64,000 bases of DNA from Gonocerus acuteangulatus (lineage: Eukaryota; Arthropoda; Insecta; Hemiptera; Coreidae): assembly GCA_946811695.1 (NCBI GenBank), contig OX328123.1, positions 38,784,054 to 38,848,053 on the forward strand, written 5' to 3'. Position numbers and translations under genes: made by a program. Position 1 is the first letter of the stretch. Every line of letters starts with the position of its first letter. The notes below the pieces were generated by a model. It was not told where the DNA came from. It was given only the letters and a program-made list of their open reading frames with translations, and made no database searches. Below, piece after piece: positions 23,751 through 50,373 of the stretch.

Positions 23751-24110
23751 GATATTTGGAGCAATTGCGTAAAAAAACTAAAAAAACAAAAAAAAAATTA
23801 TTAAGATAATCTCCATTTAATTTTTTTTTGCCGCCATATTTTCTTTCTCGGCCTTTTAATAATACAAATATGCGTGCAGACATTAATTGAAAGGAGCAAA
23901 TTTATGCTTCATGAGCACAGAAGCATATTAATGAAATAAATACTTATATTAATGAGACCCCCATTTTTTATAGAATATACCGTTTTTGATTCAGGCGACC
24001 TTACAATTTGATTCTGCTCTCCTTTTGGATGTCTTAGCATCTCTCATCAGCGGTGTGTATTTTTTCACAGCTATATTAAACCCAGGATAGATGCTGGAAA
24101 ATCAAAAAAA

Positions 24111-24899
24111 TCCGTCATGCAAAAGCTGCATATCTAAGCACTTTCCTCAGAATTTAGGTAGTGTAGACTGCATTCCTAAATCATTTGATTAAAATAACCC
24201 AAATAAATACAATAAAAACATGATTAGTTATGCCCTTTTACATTTGTAATAAGCTACTGTTTTGTGGTTAATTTCGTTCGAGAATTTAGTGTATGCGTGG
24301 TACTACACTACTTAATAAATACACAAAAACTTCACATTTCTATCTATTGATCTTCATGAGTAATAAAAGCCTACAATAATATCGCAGGAACGGGATTCAG
24401 AGCCCCTGGTAATAGAAGTCAGAAGTCCTAAACCCATATAAAGTCATATCAAAAAAGCGCGCTCCTAGTGGTAGCTTTGCCAACCTACGTTTGCCGGGTG
24501 AATTCTACACATATAGTACAAAGGACCCCCCCCCCTCTTCCAATAGACCGATTTAGTTCATTTTTACGGCACTTCTTTCTCATTAGATACCTACAACGAA
24601 GTTATGACCCACAAGTTTCGTTAAAATATAACAAAAATAACGGCTGGTATTAGCAAATAACTACTTTGGGCCCGGAGTAACACCGTCCCCTCCCATGATT
24701 AGTCGTAAACCGATTTTTCTGATTAACGAAAAACACTGGCGGGTATCGTGTTAATAGACACACATTTACAATTAAATTTTTAACGGCGTCATTATTGGCG
24801 TCTACTTGGTAGGATCGATGATGAATTGATGAAGTTTTTTTCGAAAATTCCGCCATCAGTGCAACCTCAATAGCTACTTTCCTTCGGAGGAAGGTGATA
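24111..24899 (-). mobile_element. DINE-like element, reverse copy, shortened
   Basis: Minus strand: 5' hairpin at 24876-24894 (CTTCGGAGGAAGG variant) and AGCTATTGAGGTTGCACT, followed by only one or two tandem units and no TA microsatellite. It ends with TTCTGAGGAAAGTGCTTAG and the ATGCA...TGCAT hairpin at 24115-24130. Confidence 0.65.
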
Positions 24900-25921
24900 A
24901 AAGAGAGAATATATCCTGTTGATTCCTTAATAATACAATTATTTATGTTCATATATACAACCTTGATTGCTTCCTATTTCAAAGACTCGAATGCCAAACT
25001 AATTTTCCTTGTATACATTTTAACCACTTATCACTCTTTAAAGAATGATTTCCCACGGTAAATGATGATTCTTTTAGGCAAATAACGGGCAATTTCAAAA
25101 ATATGAATTTACCTTATTTTGTAATTTTTAAGTAAATTATAATATTAAGTTATTAATGCTATCTAGCTAACTATTTACATTATATGGCTGGTAAATAGTT
25201 CGACCGATAATATTTGTATTATGGAAATGTTTCTTTTTATTTTTCGGGCTGTGGTTAATTGGAATAAGAGGTTGAAAAGTTTCTTTGATAGTGACAAAGG
25301 GTTTTCAGGTGACATGTCCTCCAAAGACTTATCTCCCCTTGCTGATTGAACTGGACTGAACTCCTTTTGCAACGTTAACAATGAAACGGGGTTAACAATG
25401 TCATAATATTTATCTGCTCCATAAATGTCATATATCAGTTAATTATCGTCCAACTCCGCCTTCATAAAATCAATTTTACTTGCATATCTCAAAATCTGGC
25501 GTGCCTATCAATAAGTTGAACAACTATCTATTTTCAGGTAGAGGTTTTTTGTAAAGCCAATAACAAACATAGGTAATTATTTTGTTTTATAAAATAATTT
25601 GCTTTTATAATATATAAAAACAAATAGAATATTGACCCCTAAAAAGGAATTATACGTATCCACATTCTGTTTTGTTATTGATTTGAGGATTATTTTCGAA
25701 TGATGTCGACTCCGTGAAAATTCCATGCCATTCTATTGTAATAACATTACAAAAATGCTCTATGCCCTAGTAACTTGTTTTGTTTCCTTAAACTTTTCAC
25801 AATATTAACAAAATTTACGTATGACGTTGAAATGACGATTTTTCATGGAAGGGGTTTCTCTTTACTTCTACTGTTCTGCGGCCATTTATTACTCTGATTA
25901 CTTGGCAGTTATTTATTCTTG
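24900..25921. other. No gene seen
   Basis: AT-rich, no recognisable content. Confidence 0.4.
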
Positions 25922-25985
25922 GGCACTCCATGCTTAAGGACGTGGGTTCGATTCCCACTAGGGGTGGTGGCTTTTCCCTTTAGGG
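25922..25985 (+). repeat. SINE-C head fragment
   Basis: CCATGCTTAAGGACGTGGG leads into box B-like GTGGGTTCGATTCCCACTAG and GGGTGGTGGCTTTTCCC. These match the head/body junction of the other SINE-C copies. The rest of the body is missing or diverged. Confidence 0.55.
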
Positions 25986-26669
25986 TTATGTGAACATATT
26001 GAACGCAGAAAAATGTGATATTTCAAAAAAGCCCGACTCTTGGATAAAGGATCTGCCTCTTATCGATACAAACTTAAATATCAGATATAATAGAATTTCC
26101 AAGAAGAGATAGCTTTTTAGCACTAAAAGTGACATTAGCCCATTGTAGGCGAAAATAAGTCAGTCCCCCGGTAGCTTGATTGTTGCACGCAACAGCAAGT
26201 GAATGAAAATCAAACTTCTTTATAATTTTTAATGCATAGGTTAAATAATTTTTTAACACAAACTGTTAAATAATTTCATAAAAATGAAGAATAATAAGGG
26301 ACTGAAGCAACAACTTTAAGATCTCTTTTCTTCAGCAGACGTAATCTAAATCCATAGTTAGTACATGTGAGCCTTTTCTCAGGAAATTTATTAAGCGTTT
26401 GAATGGTTACCCTCCACTTACTAAGATTTGTCTGCCTTGTATTTAAGAAAAGATGCGAATGGTATACAAGTGCTCAGATTAGTTAATGAAATATTTTTTT
26501 TTTAATTCGTTCTCCAATCTTAAACCATCATTAAAATAAGTTTGGAGCATTTGAAATTGTTTTCACATTAGTCCGCATTTTTTGAGAATCCGAAACAATG
26601 AATCTACTTTCTTTTCATCTTTCTAAAAAAAAATCCAATAATGGTTTAATAGAGATCTATCACGTGTAA
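25986..26669. other. No gene seen
   Basis: AT-rich, no recognisable content. Confidence 0.4.
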
Positions 26670-27575
26670 CTTCCTTTAGAAAAGTCCGATTCGTAGGAAC
26701 TGCATCATCTCAGCGCCTTTAAATAATTTGGGAAATTTGAAGTAGATACAGTTAAGAGTCTGTGAAAAATTTCAACGACGAATAAAGGAAAGTGAGATTT
26801 TGTGCGGCACAATACACAGACACTTACAGTAGCGCAAATTACTTACTCGGCCTCTTCCACTTCCGCCCAGAAAGCTCTATTACAAACACCAATGAATTGT
26901 TTCCTATTTTACTTAAATTGTTTTACTGACAAATTCATTGTAATGCTAAACTTATACTGGGGAAACAGACACAAAAGCAACGAAACCAACACTTTCGAAG
27001 TTGTATGCAGTTATTTCTCCAACTGAGATTCAAAATTACTTGAGAACCGTTTTTTTCGGAAATTTAGTAATCTTTACACTTAACACGATTTCTAAGCCAA
27101 TTTCGAGACATTTAAAAAAATATAGAAAGTTTCACTAAAAGGATCATGTCTGTTGATACATTCTTTTTTTCTAATACTTCCTTAACTTCTAGCGTAACCG
27201 AAATTTAAATATCTGATGTCAAACATCAGGAACAATTTTGAAGTGAATCCATCCTTTTTAAATTCCCCAATCGAAAACTTGATAGGAGAACTAGTTTTAT
27301 CCACTTTCCGCGATAACAGTTAATAGTGTCGCATTAGAAATGGTTTCAATCGTTTTCCTACGTTAGAAAACCTGTAAAAAGTTTTATCTGCACGCCCAAT
27401 AAAGCGGAAACGTAAATGCTACGAATTTTTCCGCGCGAATTTCGTGGAAAAACAATATTCCGATGGCCGGATTCTGCTGGTTAACGAACTTGACTTTTTC
27501 AATCAGACAAAGTATTTTTTCATAATTGGACCATTTTTGAGGCTGCTATAGAGCGAACAGACAAATATATAGCTA
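26670..27575 (+). repeat. Interspersed repeat, unclassified (copy 1)
   Basis: Shares a series of blocks in the same order with 46980-47960: TAGGAACTGCATCATC near the start, CTAATACTTCCTTAACTYCT, GGATTCTGCTGGTTAACGAA, then GACCATTTTTGAG and AGAGCGAAC. The order is rearranged around the microsatellite in copy 2. No ORF and no terminal repeats found. Confidence 0.5.
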
Positions 27576-27620
27576 GCTGGAGAAAGTCGTGTCAACAAAA
27601 TGGCTTTTTTCTGCCAAAGT

Positions 27621-27622
<2 letters not shown>

Positions 27623-27656
<34 letters not shown>

Positions 27657-27689
27657 GAGGCGCTTCTACTACCTAGGTCATTAGCACCA
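27623..27689 (-). mobile_element. 5'-truncated SINE-A
   Basis: Only the last 30 bases or so of the family are present: on the minus strand GGTGCTAATGACCTAGGTAG, GAAGCGCC, then an (AAT)n tail and A-run. The direct repeat GCCAAAGTTT flanks it at 27613-27622 and 27690-27699. 5' truncation with a duplication is the signature of target-primed reverse transcription. Confidence 0.8.
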
Positions 27690-27699
27690 GCCAAAGTTT

Positions 27700-28533
27700 G
27701 TTGTTTCCAATTTCATTAGAAATTGGACCATTTGGAATATACATATATATAAACACACATTTTAAGGACATGTTTGTCATAGGATATGGATTATGAACAT
27801 CTGCCCTTCCTGAATGTATTAGGTTGACAACTTTCTACTTTTAGAGAGGGAGGAAACACTCTAAAATCTAATATTTCTATAAAATTTTAGTTTTAGAAAC
27901 AAAACCATTCTCTGTCCCCCCCCCCTTCCTGCCCCAAAAAAATATTCCTACCACTTAGCGCCTATCAGCTAAATTTGAAAAACACTTTTAATGTGTATTT
28001 TTATTCAAGCAAAATGTGAAGTAATAGACAAAACAAATTTTTGATAATTGTGTTTTATTTAATCAAGTCATTTAACTTGATTAATACAATCGTTTGAAGT
28101 ATAAGACAACACAGGTCAGCTGCTTTTGGTGTATAGACCATCAGAATCAATTTGAAGAAATCTTTCAGATCACTGATTCTGTAGTCCACCATAATGTAAT
28201 CAGTAACAAGTAATGCTCTCTGACCGTTGATAGCGCTTTCAACGGCACTAATGACACTGCACATCTCACTAGTTGAGGCATTTCGGTCCTACAACAGTGA
28301 ATATTTGTTGAAGTTCATGGGAATATGCAGCATTGAAAGTAATACAATAAGGATCTCGTTTTGGTATGTTCCATACGATTACTGCATTTTGATGTAACTG
28401 ATTTTTTTTTAACATGCTTTTTTTTTGTTATTTTACCCTCTATAATAAAAGTGTGTTCCATGCTAAATAAAAATCCAGAAGTCTTGCCAAAACTATGCAT
28501 AAGATGTACATTTATTGTTTATTTCTGTTTCAG
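27700..28533. other. Intron sequence upstream of first visible HECW exon
   Basis: AT-rich. The segment ends in the polypyrimidine tract and TTTCAG acceptor at 28528-28533. Confidence 0.5.
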
Positions 28534-42641
<14,108 letters not shown>

Positions 42642-45004
42642 TTCTTTATTAACTAAAGAAAGGCTTTCTTATCTTCTCAAATAAATGATTGTGAATCATT
42701 GGAAATGTGAGGTTGTGCAAGAATAAACCTTTTTGTGATTTGGGCATTTTAGTCATTGAAACCTGTACTCAGGTTTTCATCACGTCTTTAGTTGCTAATG
42801 CCATACTTTTATTAGTTATAAGTAAAAGTCAAATGTCATTTCGTCCATGAGAATATTTAAAACTAATCTTTGTGATAACTTTTAAGCAACAACATATTAA
42901 AAATTGTTATTGATATAGAAAGTTCAATAAGTTTGAAAATATTGAACTACAATGTTGCTATGTTAAAACTGCTTTAAGTACTTTTCGAATAGCTTAAAAT
43001 GAAATGAGGTTGATATTGCTTAGATAGAGTGTTATTAGTTTTTATCTATAATTAATCATAAAGTGTCAAGGTGTTTAGTTAAAACCTTCAACAAAAATTT
43101 AATTCCTCAGTGTTGTGATGGAAATTATTTCATGCATTATGTGACAGACACATACTTTTTTTATCCTCTTTCATTTTACCTCGATACCATTTCTAATGGA
43201 TTATTATAATTGCCTTTTTACTTTGTTAAAATATTTGTTTCTTTCTCAGGAATTAGCTTAATTCATTATAAACAATTACTAAATGTTATATAAATTTTAT
43301 ACATTTGAATAAAAATCGGACTGTAAATTATTTGTTTTTAGCACTAGATAAAAATACATTTTAAGGAGAAAAGTCATTCAAACACAAATGTACACATTGA
43401 AATTTAAACAAACACATAAACTGATACTCTTAAGGAGAAAAACTTAACCATATTTTGTGGTTTTACTGAAAAAACCCAGCTACCTCCAAAAAATAGTTTA
43501 GATAATTGTTGTTTCTATTAGATGATACAAATCCATGCTATATAAATCTTTCATTGGCTGTTATTATTTGCTTCACAATAATCATACTTTATACATCTAC
43601 TAGATAGTAGCAATTCCGAAGAGTTACAATTAATGAATGATGGAATGCTGTGGATCTCTCAGATAATGAGGGCCAAACGTTTTGTACTTAGACATCGCTG
43701 TATTGTTTTTGTTTTTTATTTTTTTTAAAATGGAGCTAGCGGGTTTTTTAATTAAGCCCAAGATTTAAAAATGTGAAATGAGAAGCTCAGCCTATTAGTG
43801 GCAAAACTTTAGCATAATTTAATCATTGTAAATAATTGATTAATTATAAATAAATTATTTTATAATTTAATTAGAATAAAATTATTTTATTATTTTTCTA
43901 TGAGAAAAAATGCAGTGAATTTCGCTACTGGAAATAATACAACTTTCTGGTTCCTGGGTTTTTGTTTTATATCGTAGTCAATTAATGTTTATTGATGTAT
44001 GTATTATTTATGAAAAGTGATTATTATTTTTTTAATTATAAAATAAAATGCTGTCTAAAATTTGAGAAGACATTCATTCTAGTCATTATTTATAAGTAAA
44101 ATATTTATTTAATTTGAGATTGTACATAGGAGTGTTTTATGTTGAGTTGTTAATATGTTTATATTTTTTTTATATATATACTATATAATCAATTAGGATC
44201 AATTTGTGGCTGAATTGTGTTCTTGAATGCTAATTTTATTTTGTACACATTTTAAATTGTTGAATGATAATGTTATCCATTAAATATTTGCTTCACTGTG
44301 GTATGCATTTCAAGTGTTATATCACTAATATGACTGTCGTATTACCTATATTTGCTTGGATATTATTATCACTAAAAATATTAAATATTATTGAGATTTT
44401 ATCTCAGCTCAATATTCATATTTAAATGTGAATAAAACACATAATTAAAAATTGTAGCAATTAGTTGTAATAATTAAAGTGAAAAGAAATTGTTGCCTTA
44501 CATAATTGCAAGTATGAAATATTGGCATTTAATTAATACAAAATCATCAAGTTATATTATTCTAATTACTTATAAAATGGTTTGTAGTAATTTTGCATCC
44601 TAGGTTAACATCAATTTAAACGCTTATTAAATATTTGCACTACTTTACTATTGTTTTCTAAGATAAATCTGTTTTTTAAAAAAATACCCTTCTATATTAC
44701 TAATCATAAACTTTTCATGTTTTAATTGATGTAATATCTTTTATGTAAAGTTGTACATTCCACTATTTGAGAATTCTTTCGCTGCACAAGCACACATAAT
44801 AAAACGCTGCAAAAGAAGTAATATGTTCATATATATTTGTTTATCAAATGTTTGTGTTTATGAAATAAATAAAAACAACTATTGTTTAAATGGAATTTCC
44901 TCTTCTATTGAATAAAGAACTATTATTTTTGGGATATAATTACCCCTTGTAAATTACTTGCTACGTAAATAGTATGCTGCTTTTATTTAAGTCTTAATAT
45001 GTGT
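42642..45004 (+). other. HECW 3' UTR and downstream AT-rich flank
   Basis: AATAAA signals occur at 42680-42685 and 42722-42727 and again at several points to 44864-44869, so the UTR could be 60 bases or over 2 kb. No ORF or repeat of note. Confidence 0.5.
42680..42685 (+). terminator. Candidate HECW polyadenylation signal
   Basis: First AATAAA after the stop; a second is at 42722-42727. Which one is used cannot be told from sequence. Confidence 0.4.
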
Positions 45005-45009
45005 GTAGA

Positions 45010-45235
45010 GGAATATGGATTTTTGGTCCCTATAATTCTTAATTGACATCTAGGCGATTAGCGCCGGGCTCTCAATAGTTTGCCACCCTTCCTAAACATC
45101 TATGGTGGAGCAGGGAATCTTTTCAACAGGCTCTGAATAAAGAGCCTCAACCTACTGCATTCAGGAATTGAACCCTCATCTCCTTAGGTAGAAATCTGTT
45201 GTGCTATCCTCCATATAACAGGGAGACCCTAGTTC
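45010..45235 (-). repeat. SINE-A variant, old copy
   Basis: Minus strand: GGTCTCCCTGTTATATGGAG, box B-like GGGTTCAATTCCTG, and the body end GCCCGGCGCTAATCGCCTAG. Flanks GTCCCTATAATT and GTTCCTATTATT are a possible decayed duplication. More diverged than the copy at 11371-11604. Confidence 0.6.
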
Positions 45236-45269
45236 CTATTATTATTATTATCCACTTATAGGGTGGAAG

Positions 45270-45620
45270 GGGGCGAGGTTAGCTCAGTGGTGGAGCACTC
45301 GACTAATGAACTGGAGGACCAGGTTCAAAACCCGAGCGCGCACTAAAGATTTTTTCTTCTAGTGCTGCCGTTCGAGGGTTGGATTTGGGGTCCCAGATCG
45401 TCCCTAGGCTCACCCAGCCTTTAATTAATTTAATTAATAATGGGTACCTTGGGTGCTAATGACTCTAGCAGTCGAAGCAGCCAAGGGGAAAATCAGGCGG
45501 CCGGAGCATAGTGTTGACCACACTATCTCCCTAGTGTGCCGTATGGTCAAGAATCAGATACCTCTACAGTATCTGCCCCTCTGGGCCCTTGTGGCCTGTT
45601 ACGGGACTGATTTTTTTTTT
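45270..45620 (+). mobile_element. SINE-B, full length
   Basis: tRNA-like head (GGTTAGCTCAGTGGTGGAGC, box B-like AGGTTCAAAACCC), body with GGGTGCTAATGACTCTAGCA and GTGGCCTGTTACGGGACTGA, then a short T-rich 3' end. Exact 14-bp duplication TTATAGGGTGGAAG at 45256-45269 and 45621-45634. The best reference copy of the family in this window. Confidence 0.88.
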
Positions 45621-45636
45621 TTATAGGGTGGAAGTT

Positions 45637-46979
45637 CAACAAATTAAATTATTGAATAAAAAATATTGATTTATTATTCATAGCTCTAGTCGTATTGAAG
45701 CTAAAACTAAAATTATCCACAGCCACAGTAGGCGAGGGAACCTTCCACGATCTGGCTCATGTCATCTTTATATGTTAACCTTTTAGGCTCAGGCACACAG
45801 GACGGGATCCGTCATGGCAGTCAGCGATGTCTGGCCGGGGGTGGCAATGGATCTATTTGTTTTACACAATACAGTATCAGGCCTGTCAAACAAGGAAAGA
45901 TCTGTCGCTGCGAGCTTGTCTTTATCGCTTTGCTGAGCGATACAGTTGTACATAAATACGGATCTCTGTCTTTTGACTTTTAGTCTATGTTTGTTATTTA
46001 ATATAAAGGCACACAGGAATTTCGGAGGAAGGAGTAATTTTAGAAAAGCATTCACATCTAGATCCAAAGTGGTGTATGTTCAGACAGAGAAGATTCTGCT
46101 TCTTCTGAAGGATGCCAGTGAACCTTTTAACACATTCGCTGTGTGTGTCATTACGGAAGGACAATTGCAATCCTACCCACTTATGAGTGTCCCTTCGGAA
46201 GGACACTCCTCCATTACTTTTCCCTTTAGATTCAAAAAGGCTCGTAAATGGAGGGAATTCACTTTTACATCTCCAGGTAAATACAGCTGAGTGGAAGTTT
46301 TTTTATGAATTTTTCATGGAAAAAAATTGTATACATGAAAAATTCAAACAAAAAATGCACCCGGCACTAAAGTATTCCCAAATAATGACAGCCGCAGCAA
46401 AAGAGTTAAAAAAATAAATTTTGTGTGGCTCTGTAACTTTGAAATTGTGTACCAATGAAATCCTTTATTATTCAAGGGTCTTCTCCAATTTTGTCAGCCG
46501 GAATATTTGGTGATGTTATGGCAAATTTGATTATGCTATATTTGAATAAACTGCGCACGCAAGGAAGGTTGTAGTAACTAGTTCCCAAAATATCAGGAAG
46601 ACAGTGCTAGTGCTGACTTTATAGCCAGCCTCAAAACAAATGGAACATACACTCTCCTAAGTTTTGTTATGCTATTATTCAGCTATCTATACAGTATCCA
46701 CCACTCCTTTGAGTTAAGGGATATTTTTGTCATCACCTAAACCTAAGCTTAACATTTCTATTTTCCCTGTAGCATGGGAATTATTTTAAATTCATTTAAG
46801 ATAACAAATTGGAGGACCAAAGTTTATTGAAAGGAGCTAATTGGCAATGTTTATAAAATATCAAAGCTGAGAAAACAATGTTGTAGTTAGAACCGAAAAT
46901 TGGTTCTCATCTTATGTATCCTGTTTTACAGACAAATACATTTTCCTAATACAAGCAATTACAAAAATAAGAAGCAATA
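45637..46979. other. Repeat-like region, no gene assigned
   Basis: TTA then GGCTCAGGCACACAGGACGG at 45784-45806 resembles the MITE end at 8711. A second GGCACACAGGA is near 46007. A strong hairpin, GAGTGTCC/GGACACTC around a CTTCGG-like loop, is at about 46186-46209. Frames up to 114 codons overlap on both strands with no recognised domain. Probably a decayed DNA transposon. Confidence 0.35.
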
Positions 46980-47548
46980 GAAAACTGAGGGAAACAGACA
47001 ATGGTCCGACCCATAGGAACTGTGTCATCGTAGAGCGATTCTGTTCATATCCTTAGAGCCATTATTTAATGGCTGAGAGAAGGAGAAGCAGTTAATGGTA
47101 GGTTTTGATCTTTCATGAAAAATACAAAATAAAATATCAAAGTGAAGGAAGATTTAAAACGCCACAACTGGAAACTGAAAGTAACCTAAGGGGAAACTAC
47201 TCCATACTCTATCTCAATGTTCCCTCGTCTCAATAAAACACTGTTCGTTATTTTCTTACTTTGTTTTATTAAAATGTCATTTAAAATTAAAAAATTTAAA
47301 TATCTTAGATTAGATGCATATCAAACATCTGGAACAAGTTTTAACTGAATCAATCGTTTCTGATTACCCACAGTGAAAATTAGTTTGGAAAAGTAATTGT
47401 GTAATTTTTTAGAGAAATTTGCTAAATAAAACATGTTCTGGTGGATTGATTCTGCTGGTTAACAAACTTAACCTTTTAAATTAGACGGAAAATGTTTGTA
47501 CCAAATTTCATTCAAATCAGACCATTTTTGAGCCACCTAGAGAGCGAA

Positions 47549-47618
<70 letters not shown>

Positions 47619-47960
47619 GAACCACCGTTATTTTCTCCTGATCCATGGGTTTTAAAACATCAAATTTTCTAGTGCCGGGATTCCCCCTATGGAGGGAGGA
47701 ACTGCGCTAAAGGAACCATTCAAATAACCGAAACCAACAACTTCAAAGTTTAAAGCCCTTCTTTCTCCGAATGACATCACCAATCAAAGATTGCTGGAAA
47801 ACCTTTTTTGTAGACAATTTGGTAAGTTTTTGAATGGTCACCTTACAAATCACAATTTCCTAGCCTTTTCGCGAGATATTTAAGAGAAAATACGAAGAAC
47901 CCAAAACATTTCAAGTCTTGTATAATTTATTTATCTTATTTTTTTCTAATACTTCCTTAA
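46980..47960 (+). repeat. Interspersed repeat, unclassified (copy 2)
   Basis: Matches 26670-27575 in blocks (TAGGAACTGTGTCATC; GATTCTGCTGGTTAACAAAC; CTAATACTTCCTTAACTCCT). Carries (TA)n at 47551-47615. Confidence 0.5.
47551..47615. repeat. (TA)n microsatellite
   Basis: About 65 bases of TA. Confidence 0.9.
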
Positions 47961-47984
47961 CTCCTCTAATAGTCTATGTGATGT

Positions 47985-48345
47985 TGAAGAAGCTCCCTGG
48001 GAAAGCAAGGGAAGCGCGGCGTACCGTACTGGACACTTTCCAGAAGCTTGGAAACTCGCCGTGGTAGTACCATTACGGAAACCACAGAAGCCAGGAGACA
48101 AGCCCGAGCACTACCGGCCGATCAGCCTCCCCAGCCACATGAGCAAGATCTTCGAAAAGTTAATCCTTCTCATGTGGTGAAGCACTGCACGGAGGCGAAA
48201 ATGATCCCTCCGGAACAGGCTGGCTTTCGACCCGGGCTCTCCTGTGAAGTCGCCAAGCTCTAGAACACCGTAGCCGCAGAGCTCAATAAGAACAGAGCCT
48301 TCATCTCTCTCGACAGAACTGAGGTATGTACCATCTCTCACCAGG
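47985..48345 (+). pseudogene. LINE reverse transcriptase fragment
   Basis: One frame gives FPEAWKLAVVVPLRKPQKPG and EHYRPISLPSHMSKIFEKLI; a second frame, after a shift near 48170, gives IPPEQAGFRPGLSCEVAKL and NKNRAFISLDRT. This is the N-terminal half of a Jockey/I-like RT domain, before motif A. Distinctly GC-richer than the surroundings. Truncated and frameshifted, so inactive. The minus-strand 76-residue frame here is its shadow. Confidence 0.8.
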
Positions 48346-50330
48346 TATGTACCCCTGCTCGCTCAGGTGGCACCTGCGATTCCAGAACGGGGCTCTGCAG
48401 CACACAAGCCTCCGATGAACGAAGCCGTACATCCTCCACGACGAACTGATGCTGTCCTCGGTATAAGACTTCATACGGAGGCGTCATATCAAATTCTGTG
48501 ACGGCCTCGAATACTGAGTCAACCCACTATTCAGGGACTTTACACCACCTCCCTATGAAAAGAGGGAGGGAAGCGTTAAACCATTAACATAAACGTATTT
48601 TTTAAGTGAATTATGAGACATCCTGGAAACACGGGGAACTAATCAGCTGATAATGTACCCATAGCTCCAGCAAAAATCCCCAGTTACCAGTTTGTTGTAA
48701 TAAAATATCGAGAAAAAAAAACTATTTAAGATATATGCTCCAAATTTAATACAATGCAAACGAGGGAAAACCGCTGAGCAAAGTCACAATAAACATAGCC
48801 CAATAAATTCATACTTACACCGCTTGGGAATAACTAACAGAATCTCTATTGCGATTTTCGTAGTGAACAAATTTACCAACACTGAGGCATATATACCAAC
48901 ATTTAGGTATCTTATGTCTGACGCAGAGAACAGGAACAGAGAACGGAGAATGACAGTAATAAAACAAAATGGAATTTGGTCATCAGCAGTCAAAAACATC
49001 TCTTTATGAGCCTTAATAGAGCATTAAGAGAATTTGCCGAGCAGCTTTATATAGCATAGGCAGTGTTGGGCAAAAATTATTCTGAATGATGAATAAAGAT
49101 TAATGAATAAATGTATTATTTTATTTATGAATGAAGAATAATTACTTTTATTCTTTATTCGTTATTCTGTGATTGAAGTTTATGTTTTATTCACAAATTA
49201 TTCGAATGATCAATCAGAATAAACATATTTTAGTGAATAATGATAGATTTACTATTATGTTGGCAGCCGGAAATATGTATATATATGTGTGTTTGAGTAG
49301 GATTAATCAGTAGACCAACTAATGTAACTAGATGTAATTAATGCCTAATTCAATTAAAAATACGGTATTAAGCATTTTACCGTGGTAGTACTACTCTACA
49401 TTTCATTTGTTTATATTCAATTTTATTGTCGATTGTTCTTTATTTTATTCTGTTTTATAAGGTATGATTGTAATAGTGTGTTCTTTACGTTCATTTTGCT
49501 ACATTCTTATATTTTGATTAGTTTTTAGCTTAATTATTTGTAAAATGTTAATTGGACATTAATAACAAAAAAGAATGAATTACCCTCCTTTCAGGGTTAC
49601 AGTAGGGAGGTAAAAAAATGATATTTTAACTTTTTTATATCATCTTATTTCAATTGTTTATTTATTTATTATTTTATTACCTTATTTATCGTTACCTGAT
49701 ATTTATTTTATAACCAATGCCATTACACAATATAGAAGTAGAGATACGTAAAACATTGCTAGAATGGCCCCAATATTAAAATCCATATGAAATCAAACCA
49801 AGATAAAAATGGATGCGTATTGAAAGAAACGGCACATACATGCAACAATCTATTCCCACAGAACAAGGTTGGGATGACACAGAATGAAACATAACAAAGA
49901 AACGTTGATTATTAGTTACTCAAATGTTCTGTTATTTTCTTTAATCGATAGTTCATGATCCATTAACACATAGTACGGGTTATAAAGATTTGCTTCTTTT
50001 TAGCTGAACCGTTTTTATGATCATTCGAATCATTCCAATTTACTGAAGAAACTATTATTGAATTATATTTAAATTTACTGCAAAAATACAATAAAAACTT
50101 GACCTTTAATTCTTATTTTTTTTAATAATGTGTAAATTTATTTTGTGCTTAAAGGTTTTTAATAAATAATTAATATTTTTATAAATTGCAACTTACAATT
50201 CAAATTACAGTAATAATGAGAAATAAATTGAATCATGCGAAAGACATGATACAATGATCGGGTGTAAACCTGTGATGATTAAGTATTTTTTGTAAATTGG
50301 TGTTTTACCTCTCAAACATCTGCACGATCA
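48346..50330. other. Intergenic, AT-rich
   Basis: At 49067 CAGTGTTGGGCAAAAATTAT followed by repeated GAATAA motifs resembles the end of a hAT-type element, but no partner end was found. Nothing else recognised. Confidence 0.4.
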
Positions 50331-50352
50331 CATTGGTTGATGACCTAGCGTT

Positions 50353-50373
50353 TCAGTAGTAAGATGGCGGGTG
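50353..50373 (+). promoter_or_regulatory. Initiator-like and TISU-like start context of Rpn6
   Basis: TTTCAGT (arthropod initiator-like) lies about 10 bases before the ATG. The ATG context TAAGATGGCGGG is close to the TISU consensus SAASATGGCGGC, which combines a promoter role with initiation on very short 5' UTRs. No TATA box is seen. The transcription start is inferred. Confidence 0.4.

Noticed and set aside
45789..46417. Overlapping frames up to 114 codons on both strands
   Set aside because: No recognisable domain, no splice signals supporting them, and the region has transposon-like ends. Kept as an unassigned region.
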